Made by a program: the position numbers and the translations under genes. Below, piece by piece: positions 23,283-35,481 of a stretch of DNA of 64,000 nt (positions are counted from its first letter, which is position 1; each line of letters opens with the position of its first letter). The notes beneath the pieces were generated by a model that saw only the letters and a list, made by a program, of their open reading frames with translations, made no database searches and was not told the DNA's origin. The stretch comes from Phorcus lineatus (taxonomy: Eukaryota; Mollusca; Gastropoda; Trochida; Trochidae): assembly GCA_921293015.1 (NCBI GenBank), contig OV121091.1, positions 33,340,839 through 33,404,838 on the forward strand, in the 5' to 3' direction.

Positions 23283-26200
23283 TTTGCAATAGACAATTAC
23301 TTCCATCTCGGAGATATTGTTACATCACACCCACCATTTGACATTTTCAAAAGGTTATACAGTTTGTCCTTATTTGAGTCCCTCTACCTGACTTTTGTCT
23401 GGATCTGCCATAATGGATGGCACATGTCATATTAGAGTCATCCAACCTGGGTTTGTTCTGTTAGTAGTACACAGCGACATCATACACCATGTGACAAATG
23501 ATGCTGGTGGCTGATAATATGATGTGGTTCAATCACTTGAAAGCAATAAATAAATTTCTATGGTTGGAATAAATTTTTTGCAATTTAGTAGTTATGATCT
23601 GATGTAAAGGTGGTTAACAAAACCTAATTGATACCTATTGTTCTGGAGAGTTCTAAGTAATCATTTGACATGTTATTTCAATTTATCAATATGGATGCAT
23701 GTGAGGTTTCACCAAGGTTTACAGGGCAGGTTGGGACAGTGGTACTGGGGTAAGTTGGGATAATGTCCCTATGTGCAATCGTATATTTTGACAGAATCTC
23801 AATGCCGAATGGCCACATCTTGATTAATACTCTCTGAAGTACAGACTCTGATTTTTTCTATGTAAAAAATTCAAAAACATAAGTATTCATATTATCAAGC
23901 GTGCATTGAAGGATTACATGCTGTCATGTGTTCTTGCTGGTTCCAGAGGGACTGTCAACACTGAATGGATGACCACAACAACTTTTAGTAAGTGACTTGA
24001 CCACTTTCTTGACCAAACCACTTATTTCCTTTGACCGTTGCAGCCAAAAAGTACATAGAGAATCTCACCCAAGTGTCTTCTGATATCAAAAATATCAACA
24101 CGAGTTGATACAAAATTATAAATATCCTACGCTTGAGATTGTGAGATTCTATTTACCATCGAATATCATTTTTAACACTTTTCAATGATAAATGTACATT
24201 TCTGAACACTGCACTATCCTGAGACTCCCAGGAAAAGGTTTGTTGATGTATTTCATTGTTTCATGTTTTCACAATAATGGTTGCTTTTAATATGCAAAGT
24301 TTCATGTTGCTCATCTTCATATTAAGAACAAACTGGAAAACAGTTTTTTTGACCCAAACTTTACAGAAAACTTACAAAGTCTTTTGAATGGAGCATCTAT
24401 ACATTGAAAAAAGAAGAACCAGTTTGCCATGTGTTCAGCTCAACCTATATATTTTATACTATTTACTTCATTTGTTTGATAAGTCTGTTACCTGAGATCT
24501 TACAATTGTTACTGTTACAGCTATGTTTGAGTGTGACTCAAGTATCAAGAAATTTGGCCTACTTGGGCACAAAATACAATGAACCCAATAAAGGCAAGTT
24601 TGACACTATTTTCATGACAATTTTCATTTTCAGACTCAAAACAAAGCAGCATGAATGCTTCCAAAGTTGGAGGCCATAGAGTGGGGTCAAGAAGATCTTT
24701 GGTTACCCTGCAGCTGGCAAGATTCTAATTCCCTTTCCTTCATTCAGGATGCAATATTTATAGGACGCAATATTCACGCCATTTATCTCCTACATTTGGT
24801 ACATTCATAATTTCATACCCTTGATTCCCTTTTCAAACATTTTGTTTAACACACTAGACATTCATGATTGTGAAACATGTCCTAGAGGGTAGACATTGTG
24901 TTCTTATGAATCCAAACTTTGAAAATTGGGGGATTTTTTAAAAAGTTCATTAGATTTAAAACTCATAATAGCGCAGATTTAAAAAATACAGTTACATGAT
25001 TAAACAACAGTCTTGACTCTTAGTTACTTCAGCTTTTCACACAATAGTGCATCATCGCTGTTGGTTGCATCCCTAACAAAACATATGAGTAGTTCACCGA
25101 AAAGATTATAAAAGTGTTTGATAAATTTTTCTAATCATCTATAGGAATCCAATTTTAAACCAAATTATTAGTTTTTGGTCTTATCTGAGCGCTTTGTTTT
25201 ATTGCTGATGCTAAGGGTACAACAGAATATAGAGAACTAGAAAGGGAAGCGCCCATAAAATATCCATTTAACCATCGGAGGTCTCGGTACGGAGAGACAT
25301 TGTCCGTGCTTCTCAAATTGAATTTTTTATGAGAATATATCGTTGATATAGAGGATATTTCATTATTTATTATCGTTTCAAAGAATAAATAAATTGTACA
25401 ATGAATACACTGAAATGCGCCTATCAAACGGACACGTTTGATTTGAATTTTTACGCAAAGTGGAGTAACACGTGTGTAATAAACGATTTCCATTTTCAGT
25501 TCATTTAATTCATACAGTAACCTTGGACTAGCCGTTATTTGAAATGAAGAAATTCTCTTGAGGCGGAAACGTTCAGGAGAAAGGAGTTTAAGGAGTAAAT
25601 TAAGATGATTATCGTTTGGTTATGTAAATTACAAACCCATTCACAAGGCTTAATTTGCAACTTGCAAATAAACCCATGCTCTTTATGAGGCTGTTATTAA
25701 TGAAGACGGACATTTTTGTGTTTCCTTTCGCCTAACATTTGATTCAACATTTCTTGGGTCGTTATTAAAAACATTGAAGAGTTTCATATTGACTAAAAAC
25801 ATTCGGATAATTTCTCCCAAAACCACGTGTACTTGGTTATGTGTTAGCCGGTAAGTGCAGTTGCTAATGGAAAGAGCCAGCGACTCAAGAACAGTAATGA
25901 TAGCATTGTTAAACCTTCATTGTCTGTGCAGAATTGCGTTACAGTACTTTGATGTCAGATCCGATCACTCTCAGTTACCTGCTATCGTAAACACATCAAA
26001 GCCGACAGGTACAAGTCACTAAACATGCATTTGTCTCGTGTATACATACATGAACCATGTATCGGTTACACTCTCCGCTGCATGGTCTACGCCATCTACA
26101 TGAAAAAGATGAGAATACCAACACGAACGGTTTGTATACCAACAGATATAGAAACTAAGGCATAGTTAAAATGGAACATTTCGACGATGTATGAACGATT

Positions 26201-26616
26201 TGTGTTTTGTTTTAAGAAACACTCGATGAGGCACAACTGCCAAGTCTTATCAGTGCTGTCGTTTTATAGAGAAGATTGACCGGTGCCAGTATCAAATTCA
26301 GTCTAGAGAGGAACAATGGTTTTAGTCTCTCTTCTTTTTAAATATCGAAAAACGGACGATGTACCACTGCTGGCCGGCGTCAATCACTAAACTTAAATAT
26401 GGCGTGTGATTTCTGCTTCTGCGTATGCATATGTAGGGTGGTTGTTCGATGTCGTTTAATTGTCATCTATATTGAATTCCTTACCTGCTTGCTTTTAAAA
26501 AAATAGCTCTTAAGATTAACTCTTTATAATACCTGTAGGATATGTCGTTTCTCAACGGCTTCTTATCAATCTATATTATCAAAATATATTTTGAACATAA
26601 ATTCAAATTTTGTAAG

Positions 26617-27092
26617 TTAAAGAGCCACTCCGTGAGTTGGTGGAGTCATATATGCCAAACTTAATCAATGGTGTCATTTGATCGCGAATTATCGACTGTT
26701 ACCAAAAAGAAATATTTTAAAGCTAATTTGTTTTGTACAGTGACAAAATGTAGGTAGAACGTCGCAATTGTGATCGAAAACTGGACAGTGGCGCGCGTCA
26801 AATAGTCAAACGTGATTTTGGAAACTTATCTAAAACAGCCAAGAGGGCAGTTAGGAGTTGATAGTGTTCGTTAGGTTATATAACTAGTATCCATGTATAT
26901 TGAACGTGATATCTACACCTCTGTACATTTATAAGGCTGTTTTTAGATTTTCACGGAAAACCAGTATTTGTCATATATGTCTTTTGGGCATGAAAAGTTA
27001 GTGATGTTTTGATTTTATATCACCACATATGACATTTAGGTTTGTATAAAAGGTAAATAATATGTTATGAAAATCACGGAGTGGCTCTTTAA
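26617..27092. mobile_element. TTAA-flanked MITE, complete copy
   Basis: The ends are TTAAAGAGCCACTCCGTGA and its exact reverse complement, so TTAA bounds both sides. A TTAA target duplication is the hallmark of piggyBac-type transposition; length about 476 bp without a transposase. A second, inverted and truncated copy is at 32598-33052. Confidence 0.85.
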
Positions 27093-30000
27093 GCAATGTG
27101 CTCTCTTTTGAATAGTCTTAACAAAGTCATGTGACCAGTCATTCCAGTAAACAGTAAATCCTAAATTGCAGTTTACAAGGTGTAAACGCCGTAGTTAGTC
27201 GTTTACACATAATGCACCCATCTGATTGCACGAAACGTGGTCTACAACTTTATCCATGTACCTTTGCGCTGTCATGAAACCACAGTAAAAGGCTGTATTT
27301 GCGAATATCTTTATCAAAGTGCTTAGATAAGACTATATATATTCATAATTGAGTTTAGAGTGTGAGTAAAACAGTTTATTTGAAAAGCATTTAAATACTT
27401 TGCATGATCTTTTCTATCTCACTTGAGTGTAGCGGCACCAATGTTGGCGGAGCTACGCTAGGGCCTGTGATATAGAATTAAAAACAGTTGTTTCAATTCA
27501 ACTAGATAAATAAAAACTGCCCTTAAATTCCAAAGTTTGAATTCATAAGATATAGATTTCATAATGTGTTTGTTCATCGTCTTATAAACGGTTTTAAAAT
27601 TCAATTTAACCGGAAGTATAAATGCCGTCAACAAACACATTATGAAATCTATGTCTTAAAACGACGATTACCTAATTTTATCTTTTAAAAAAATCACTTA
27701 TAAATGTTGTCAATTACGACACTTTGTGTGCATCAATTGGTCCCACTTTTAAAATGTACAACAATTGTAAGCCGCAAGACAATCAAGAAAAAGAGGACAC
27801 TTCTTTTTAAAAATGCATCCTCAATTAAATAATTCATAAAACACATAATCCCCTCGTAGGCCAGTAGCAGGTACCCTATTGAGTTATTAGGCGGTCATGT
27901 CTTTAATCCTGTGAAAATAATAAACCTGAGGCCGGAGCTAGCCTTGGCCGGCAGCGGGACAGGTAGAGACGGGTTAGTCACGCTGCAGGGGTGATGGGCG
28001 TACACTGTAATCCACCGCTCAAGTCTAAAAATAAATCCGAGTCCTCATAGCGGTGTTCAGTCAACTAGTCACCTCTACAAATTGTAACGGGATCGTAATC
28101 ACCTTTGCGATGAGGTACTTGTAAGTATTCCTTAATTTGTGGGGATTTTTTTTCAATTCGGTGTTCGATGATTACATTGATAATATTTGTGACTTTTGAA
28201 TACAATTAAATCAGTGAATTATAGTTTATGGGAATGTTACTTGCAACAAGGGCTACAAATTTGTAACTTTTGGACTCCCACCCTCCTCTAATATGGGCGT
28301 GTCTGGCAATATCCCTAAACGTTTAACTGACTTGACGTATCCTCAGAAACCAGACAGCAAATCATGCCCATATTATCAGATTGTTATTTGACATGTAAAA
28401 ACTGGTCCCTTCAAATATGGTCGTGGCAGGGTGTCCATACTCATATCTTCTTTCGTCTTTTCTCCAGAAACCATAAGTAATGCTCTCGAGTTGGTAGCAA
28501 ATCGTCTTTGTAAGATGGAGAATAAAATGGTTAAATTCCATTGCCGTACCCTTAAGATTATCATCTTTTTTCACAATGAGACTCAAATTTGAAGATTGCT
28601 TAAAAACAGAATTTGAAGATCGCTTAAAACCAGAATAATGTTAGTCACATTGAGTCTTGCTTTCAGCGACGTTATTTCAAACTAAGTTTTTAGTCTCTTC
28701 GCAAATCCGTTGAGAAGACTGGACGTCATTCACCTGTGCGTACAGCACATATTTACTTGCAAAACGAACGTCAGGGACAGATGTGTGGCGATATTTGATA
28801 AGGTGATTAAAATATATGCGGACAACAACTGTGTTGCATATTTTCACTGCTAGGAGAGAACCGAAAACAATGCATGGCCCACTTCTAACAGTTCACGTCA
28901 GAAAGTACGAGTTCGTTAGCATTTATGGAAAGAAAACTGTCGGCATGCAGGATAATACATTTTTGTGTGTATCTATGTCTAAAAAAGAACTCTCCAAAGC
29001 TTTGATAAACTTTTTAATATTTTGAATGACTACAAAACATCTTTACCACGTCTGCGGCTTTTTTACCTTGGTGTGTATTTCTCCTTTTCCTTGTATTATG
29101 GACTGCATCATAAAAAAATCGATCTAATATTTTCCTTCCACGGCAATCACGTAACTGAAAACCTGAAACTGCAAGCCAACCGTAAGATAAAGAAAAAGTT
29201 GAATCATTTGTAAACAAAAATACGAACTAGGTATTGAGAACGTCATTCTGAAGTGAAACTTTTTCTTTCTTTTTAAAACTAAATATCAAACTTCCAAACA
29301 TCTGTACATGAGGTATCTGAACTGTTTTTAAAACCCACTCGTTGGAGTACAATACGCTTGTAAATTTCAGTTACTGGTCTGAGACGAATAAGAGTTCTGA
29401 AATTCAGCCCAAGAGAAATTAGGTGATTGCATTCATTGTATACTCTTTTATTATTTAAGACGATGCAACAGTGGAACTCGGTACTGTATGTGACCCAAGG
29501 GGGCTCACTCGGTCTCTGACCGTTGATATAACTGTACACGGCATGTTCAGTTCGACAAGGATCTATAGGATTCCACAATTGAAGATTGCTATTGGTGGTA
29601 CCCAAGGGATGGCCTGTGTCTATGGCTATTGATTTCAATGTGCATGGAGTCCCGTATGTTTAAGCGATGAACATTATAGTGTCGGGAAAAGTACAGTGAA
29701 CTGAAAACGCTAAATTTGAAATTCGAAACTTTATGCATGCCTTATTTTATGATAAATAATTATGACGAAAAAACTGCAAATTATTTCATATATTTGAATA
29801 TATTTCCTCGAATATAGTCACGTTACAACTATAACCTGGGCGTAAGAGTTCGCGAAGAGGTTTGTTGGAGGTTTGGTATGCAATTAATATATAAATGTAT
29901 TCGAACCCGGGGCACGGAATAAATTAAAAACCTTGTGCTGTATGGGAGGAAAAAACGGCGGTATGACGAGACACTGTATGAAAAGTCAATTTGATTAGCC

Positions 30001-30375
30001 TAGGTTGATTGTGACAGAAATCTTGTGATCAATACTTAAATTCGTGCATGTAAGTATTTCTTTGTTAGAATGAAGAAACTGTAATCGAGGTAAAAAAACA
30101 ACTAATTAATATAAAAAAAAATGTCTCATATCAAATGACCAAAGGAAATTTTCTCTTGAAAATAAGACGGGATAAACGCAATTTATTTCATATCCCACCG
30201 GATATATTTTCACGGGAAGCAAACTCAAAAGCACCGTCAACATGGCAGTCTAGTGGTGCTCGCATCTGGTCAAAGTGAACCCGTGTGGATTACACAGCAT
30301 GTCCTTCTGTCAAACTCTAGGAACGGTTTATACTGAGTACTGACTGATACACGGAGTTGTAAATATAGAACCCTG
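27093..30375 (+). other. CpG-bearing stretch with possible 5' exons of a plus-strand gene
   Basis: Around 27920-28110 the sequence is much less AT-rich (for example gccggagctagccttggccg) and has several CpGs. It ends at ATGAGGTACTT followed by a consensus donor GTAAGTAT at 28121. Another good donor, CTG|GTGAGTGT, is at 30376. These could be alternative 5' UTR exons of a gene running right. No coding sequence is recognised; the 119-codon minus frame at 29279-29638 has no known domain. Confidence 0.3.
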
Positions 30376-30769
30376 GTGAGTGTACATTTCTTACAAAACA
30401 GACATTTCTAATTTTCTGCATGGTATCGGTGTTTGAAGTGATCCTTTCAGTTCAGGCAGCAAGTCAGGTCAGTTTTACCGGATCCGTCACAAGCAATAAC
30501 AACCCTTGCCGCTAGGTGTTTATGATACTGATTTATATCACATTGCGAAACTTACCATGATATTGTTATGTGAATTTCATTATCGCCGTCTGGTGTCTAT
30601 GCTAATATAAATTATTAACCTATATCACCTGTATATTTTGTTACAAAATATCACACATTTGTTACAATGTATATTTCTTGCTCAACTTGTCAGTCAAGAT
30701 GATGGATGTATGTTTCTTCGTAGGGAAAATACTCAATTCATAAAAGGCTAGGTACCTAGTGATACAAAT

Positions 30770-30795
30770 CCCCCCCCCCCCCCCCCCCCCCCCCC
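30770..30795. repeat. Poly-C run, 26 bases
   Basis: Homopolymer followed by ttccctattaccctcttccc. Its length may be uncertain in the assembly. Confidence 0.9.
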
Positions 30796-31785
30796 TTCCC
30801 TATTACCCTCTTCCCTATCATTATGATAAGCTTCCTTTTTCGAGGGAGTATTGTGAAATAATTGTGTCAGGTGTCATTAAAGGGAATGACAAAGCATAAT
30901 ATTCATGTATTTTAGTATTTTAAACAATTTCCCCAAGGAAACATTTTTTTAAAGTTCTTTTGAATATAGGTAATAGAGACATACAAAACTGAATACTGTT
31001 AACTATATTTACAAATTTTTACTATTAGAAAAAATAATGTATTACCATTTCAGTGAAGTAACACATCATACAGTTACTGTGAATATGATATTAAATATTT
31101 TCACAAGAATTAGATCTAGTTATTTCATGACTTGTTATCATAAAATATTCAGAGTTTGAAATTCACAATGATTGATTATTTGGATTTTGGGGTCACAGGA
31201 TGTTATAGCCATATATTTCTAGCGTCATTGCTTCATTATTCAAGGCTAATACTATGTTAATGATTTTCTCTTTAATCAGTCAATCTTGTAAAAGTCCACT
31301 TTTTGAGGATACAGAAGTACTAAAAGAAAGTATATATATTTTAAACATCTATTATTTTAAAAATAATTGGATAGCAAATAATTAAAGATGATCTAAAATG
31401 ACAAGTAGAGGAATCTGCAGGTTATTTCATGTATGTGAAGTATGAGGATTTATAAGATTTTGACTCTGGTAAATTTAATACTTAATACTGACATCAACAT
31501 ATTTAGTGTCCTCTTATGACTAATTGTCGCTATTACAAATTGAATTGTATAACGCTCATCAAACTTGTCTACAACTGTAAGTTTTGTGCCATCCACGTTC
31601 ATCTACATTGTGTTTCATAAGGGGAAAATACTAACAAAAAGAAACTTATCTCCTGATTAACATACAACATGGAAATATTGATGATAAAACAAAAATTTAC
31701 ATAATTTCTTACTGAGAGATTCTTTCAAAAATGATGTTTTGTAAATAATATAAAATCTAAATATCTTTAGCAATGATGATGGGGT

Positions 31786-31852
31786 GCTTACTGCGTCGCT
31801 TACTATGTCGTATACTGCGTCGCCAACTGCATCGCTTACTGCGTCGCTTACA
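31786..31852. repeat. 12-bp tandem repeat, five to six copies
   Basis: Unit gcttactgcgtc with variants such as gcttactatgtc and gccaactgcatc. In one plus frame it would encode repeats of Ala-Tyr-Cys-Val, but there is no sign of a gene. Confidence 0.85.
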
Positions 31853-32597
31853 GTAAGTTTATTAGTATTATAATAGCCTAATTCAAGAGATAATGTGGCT
31901 CTATCATCAGCTGGAAGCTGGCAGAGTTTTATGGCTGATTAACGGCTTTAGTTTCACAACAGCGTGAGGGTCCCCTGTAACAGGGAAATGGCTCCCTGTA
32001 GAGGAGTAGCTGGTTGCTATCATACTCTGGTGTTGTGGTGCTTTGAAAAGTAAGAGTTCCAAGTTTGTCAGGGGGGATAGCACAGTGGTTCGCCAGGGGC
32101 TCGGCAACAGAGAGTCTGCAATAGAGAACTGATGCACGCAGTAAGGTTTTGGTACAATTCTACACTGAATTTTACCATAGTACAACCCATGGTTTTGGTA
32201 GTTCCAGCTGCTGTTCGCAAGTTTCACCGCAATGCTCAGCCTTTTTCCCTGCAATAATACTAGCAGCTGAGATTCAAGTGAATTACTCTTGAAAGCCGCG
32301 TTAAATCCCAAATCACCTTGCCTTGAAGTTTATCCCACAGTCCTTTGAAAGAAGGATGGATGCAAAGTTTTCTGTTGGCTGAGTTAGGGGAAACATAGAT
32401 CCCACTGAACACTTCTATGCAGTGATTTACAAAGTAGAGATGGGGTGCTGGTATAGTAAGATGCAGTGACATGAAAGCCGGAGCACCAGTTAGAGTAATA
32501 TGCAGATGTAATCATGTTGGTGCATGCATTAGGGCAGGGTTGGTTTGGGTAAGTTCCTCGAAAAAAAATATACTAATCCGATTGGCTAATGCTTGAC

Positions 32598-33052
32598 TTA
32601 AAGAGCCACTCCGTGATTTTCATAACATATTATCAACCTTTGATACGAACCTATATGTCATATGTGGTGATATAAAATCAAAACATCTTAACTTATCATG
32701 TCCAAAAGACATATATATGGCAAATACTGGTTTTCCATGAAAATCTAAAAACAGCCTTATAAATGCACACAGGTGTAGATATTAGGTCCAATATACATGG
32801 ATACTAGTTATATAACCTAACAAACACTATCAACTCCTAACTGGCTGTTTCAGATAAGTCTCCAAAATTACGTTTGACAATTTGACACGCGCCACTGTCC
32901 GGTTTTCGATCATAATTGCGATGTTCTACATTCATATTGTCACTGTAAAACATCAATAAGCTTTAAAATGTGTCTTTTTGGTAACAGTCGATACTTCGCG
33001 ATCAAATGACACCATTGATTAAGTTTGGCATATATGACTCCAACAACTCACG
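32598..33052. mobile_element. TTAA MITE, inverted and truncated copy
   Basis: Starts TTAAAGAGCCACTCCGTGA like the complete copy, but the inside is reversed relative to 26617-27092 (for example cataacatattatcaacctt here, its reverse complement there). The right end stops at actcacg and runs straight into element A, so the final ~15 bp of the inverted repeat and the TTAA are missing. Confidence 0.8.
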
Positions 33053-33700
33053 AAAAAGGTTTAGTTAGGACCAGCACATAGAAATATTCATTTGACATTT
33101 TTTTTTTTATTGAGAACGTATTTTCAATATATATGTGGTATAGTTGTAGAATGTAAAGATGGCATTTTTTATGAAGATGATGCAAGAAAAAATAACGAGA
33201 GTTGCTGGTAAAAAAAGAAATAAATCCGGTCAGGGATATTCGCAAGCGTGTTTAGATTAATTTATTATAGGTAACAATTACATATCATTGGTAGCAATTA
33301 CATATCAATGACTCAGTTAATAAATACTCTGACGTTTTGCCGTACAAGTTTTCAATCAGTTGCCTTTGAAAAGAAATTTCATCATTTTGCACACGTCTAA
33401 TATGTTCTGTTATTACTGATCATTTACAAACAGAGAGTAGGTTTTTCCCATATCTCTTTAAAGAAAATGTTTAACGGAGGTTGATGAAACTTAATGTTCA
33501 GAATTTGATTATGAAAATAAGGTTAACACGTGAATATAACTTGTCTTTGCTTTTTTTTTTATTAGAATTTAATTACATGTTTAAGTTTTTTACGTATGAA
33601 ATGAATACTCAGATTTCGAAATATTGGTGGGTATCAAAAAGTATGAATACCCATTTGATATTTGAAATACCCAGATTTTTAGAACTGAGTGGGTATCATA
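33053..33700. mobile_element. Dispersed element A, shorter copy
   Basis: Reverse complement of 14315-14937, about 640 bp, joined directly to the broken end of the TTAA MITE. The hairpin at the far end (33670-33701) has its loop in the opposite direction to that of the other copy. Frames in it are remnants without a recognised domain. Confidence 0.75.
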
Positions 33701-34045
33701 CCCACATAGCCAAAAGCTTATCTGTAGCTCTGAGTTTCCTTCTCCAATTATGTTTGCCTGTTCTTTGATCTCAAAAAGGCTAAAGGGTATACAGGATGCA
33801 TGTGATCGAATTGTAGAATATTTATACATTTGTCGTTTGGCGAGATAAAAGCTTCCTGCTGGCTTTCGCCAGAGGGTAGACTAAAATTTAGTCTATGAAA
33901 TATTTTGATAATCTAGTGTTCCTTCATCCATGTATTTTTTTCTTTGGGCTCTGTATTTAGTCAATCTAGACTTGCTGAATGTGGACCTAGACTGTATCAA
34001 AGGCTTTTATTTAATACACAGTCATGAAGCAGCACTATGCAGAGG

Positions 34046-34120
34046 GTTATCTTTGGCTGAATTGGTAGAGTGTCGGACTCTCACACAAAGGTTCCAGGTT
34101 CGAATCCTGCTGGCAGTGAT
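34046..34120 (+). pseudogene. tRNA-like sequence (tRNA relic or SINE head)
   Basis: The B box GGTTCGAATCC (34097-34107) is perfect and the A box TGGCTGAATTGG (34054-34065) is nearly so, at normal spacing. The anticodon stem does not pair (tcgga against acaaa) and the acceptor stem is poor, so no anticodon is assigned. A tRNA-derived SINE head or a decayed tRNA gene fits best. Confidence 0.5.
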
Positions 34121-35312
34121 CTCACAATCACTTCAATTACACATCTTATATATTCAGGAATGATTTTATGAGAAAGAATTTCCTGTTTTCTGCTGTTGCA
34201 TTGTATTCATCAAGTGTGACAACATGAGAATAAGTGCATACATAATGGATAAGGTTGCCAAGGGAAAACGATTCTATATCAGTAACATTTTTATTTAGAA
34301 GAATTTCCTGTTTTCTGCTGTTGATGTTAAATCAATAAGTATGAAGAGGCCACATTGGATAGGTTTATCTTTTGGATGTAATTTGATAAGTAAGAATACT
34401 TATTTGAAAATAACCTCTTTTTACTTATCCATCAAACAGAATGTGGATTTCTGATCACATTTCAAGTTATGTGAGTCAGATCTAGGTTTCCTTTCACTTT
34501 GTGACACATATTGATTTCTTTCACAAGTTGAGCAGTCTTGTAGAAATGATATTGGCTAACTGACTTGATTCTGGTCTTAAAAAAAAACATTTTCCTTCAA
34601 ATACATCTTATTTGATATCATATATACCTTTTCTTGTAATAGCAGATTCAGGCATTTAGTTATGGGAATATGTCCACATAGCTAATTAAATTTGTAAAAA
34701 GCCTATCATGTCTCTAGAAATTGAGCTTAGGTTTCTTCTGCTCCAGGAAGGTTTAATAAGGGTCTTCATGTCAAAATTTCAGATCTCAACATTCATTGTG
34801 ATAAGTACTTTTTAAGGACTCTTATTTGTGGATGAATTGTTGGAAAAAAACTGTTGGATTAGCAACTGTCTAACAAAAAACTATATCAGGATATCTGGGG
34901 AGCTTTTAGTCAAGGATTAAGATGATTATTCTCACAGTATGACCAGATAGTCATGTCATTTGAAGACAAGTCTGAGTATCCAGCCAGTCACAGTTGCTTG
35001 ATGGTTTAAAAGAGATAACATTGAGAGCTACACCTGACAACTTTAATATCGTGTGTGCTGAGGTCACCTAGTTGTAGGAGCATGTTGTTATCACAGGAAA
35101 CACTTCAAGTTAGGATTAGTGATGAATTGTCAAAATGACATTGCTTAAGAATCAGGAAACTTGAACTGTAAATGAAGCCAGTTTAAAGAATGAAATGTCT
35201 TCCTTTCTTCTGATAGATTCAAGATTGCTTGCTCCCTTCTAAGGTTCTTCAAATCATATCTTCCTGCCTTGCCTGTTACAATACAGGTCTTTTCTTGTAC
35301 CAGGGATTGAAG

Positions 35313-35481
35313 TATACTACTCAAAAGAAGTTAAGGGTCATGCAAACCTTTTTTTCTACCAGGTAATTGTCTATGCATAAATCAGATATATATAAAAGTT
35401 TTGATTTACATGTTTCCTGTTTCTAATAAAATGTCAAACAAACAAAAATTGGTTGACCCTTAACTTCTTTTGAGTAGTATA
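35313..35481. mobile_element. TA-flanked MITE (mariner type)
   Basis: 28-base perfect inverted arms, 35313-35340 and 35454-35481, with outer ends TATACTACTCAAAAGAAG and the reverse complement. A TA duplication at each end and a 169-bp length fit a Tc1/mariner-derived MITE. The interior is not coding. Confidence 0.8.

Larger units (their letters stand above)
20432..26616. other. Upstream of WAC: likely promoter side, then non-coding DNA with repeats
   Basis: The first few hundred bases should hold the WAC 5' UTR and promoter; the sequence is AT-rich and no TATA box stands out. Listed elements sit at 21188, 22071 and 23091. Short frames (for example 20774-21151, AT-driven, and 25155-25493) show no recognisable domain. 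The rest shows nothing I can name. Confidence 0.5.
30376..32597. other. Non-coding stretch with poly-C, 12-bp repeat and unassigned frames
   Basis: Holds a 26-base C run (30770-30795) and a 12-bp tandem repeat (31786-31852). Minus-strand frames at 31907-32311 (134 codons) and 32260-32472 (70 codons) overlap in different frames in a less AT-rich part; no domain is recognised and they may be a decayed element. The remainder shows nothing I can name. Confidence 0.4.

Noticed and set aside
31907-32472. A frameshifted gene from two overlapping minus frames (134 and 70 codons)
   Set aside because: No recognisable domain in either part and no splice or promoter context; kept only as an unassigned stretch.
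34046-34120. Functional tRNA gene
   Set aside because: A and B boxes are good but the anticodon and acceptor stems do not pair.
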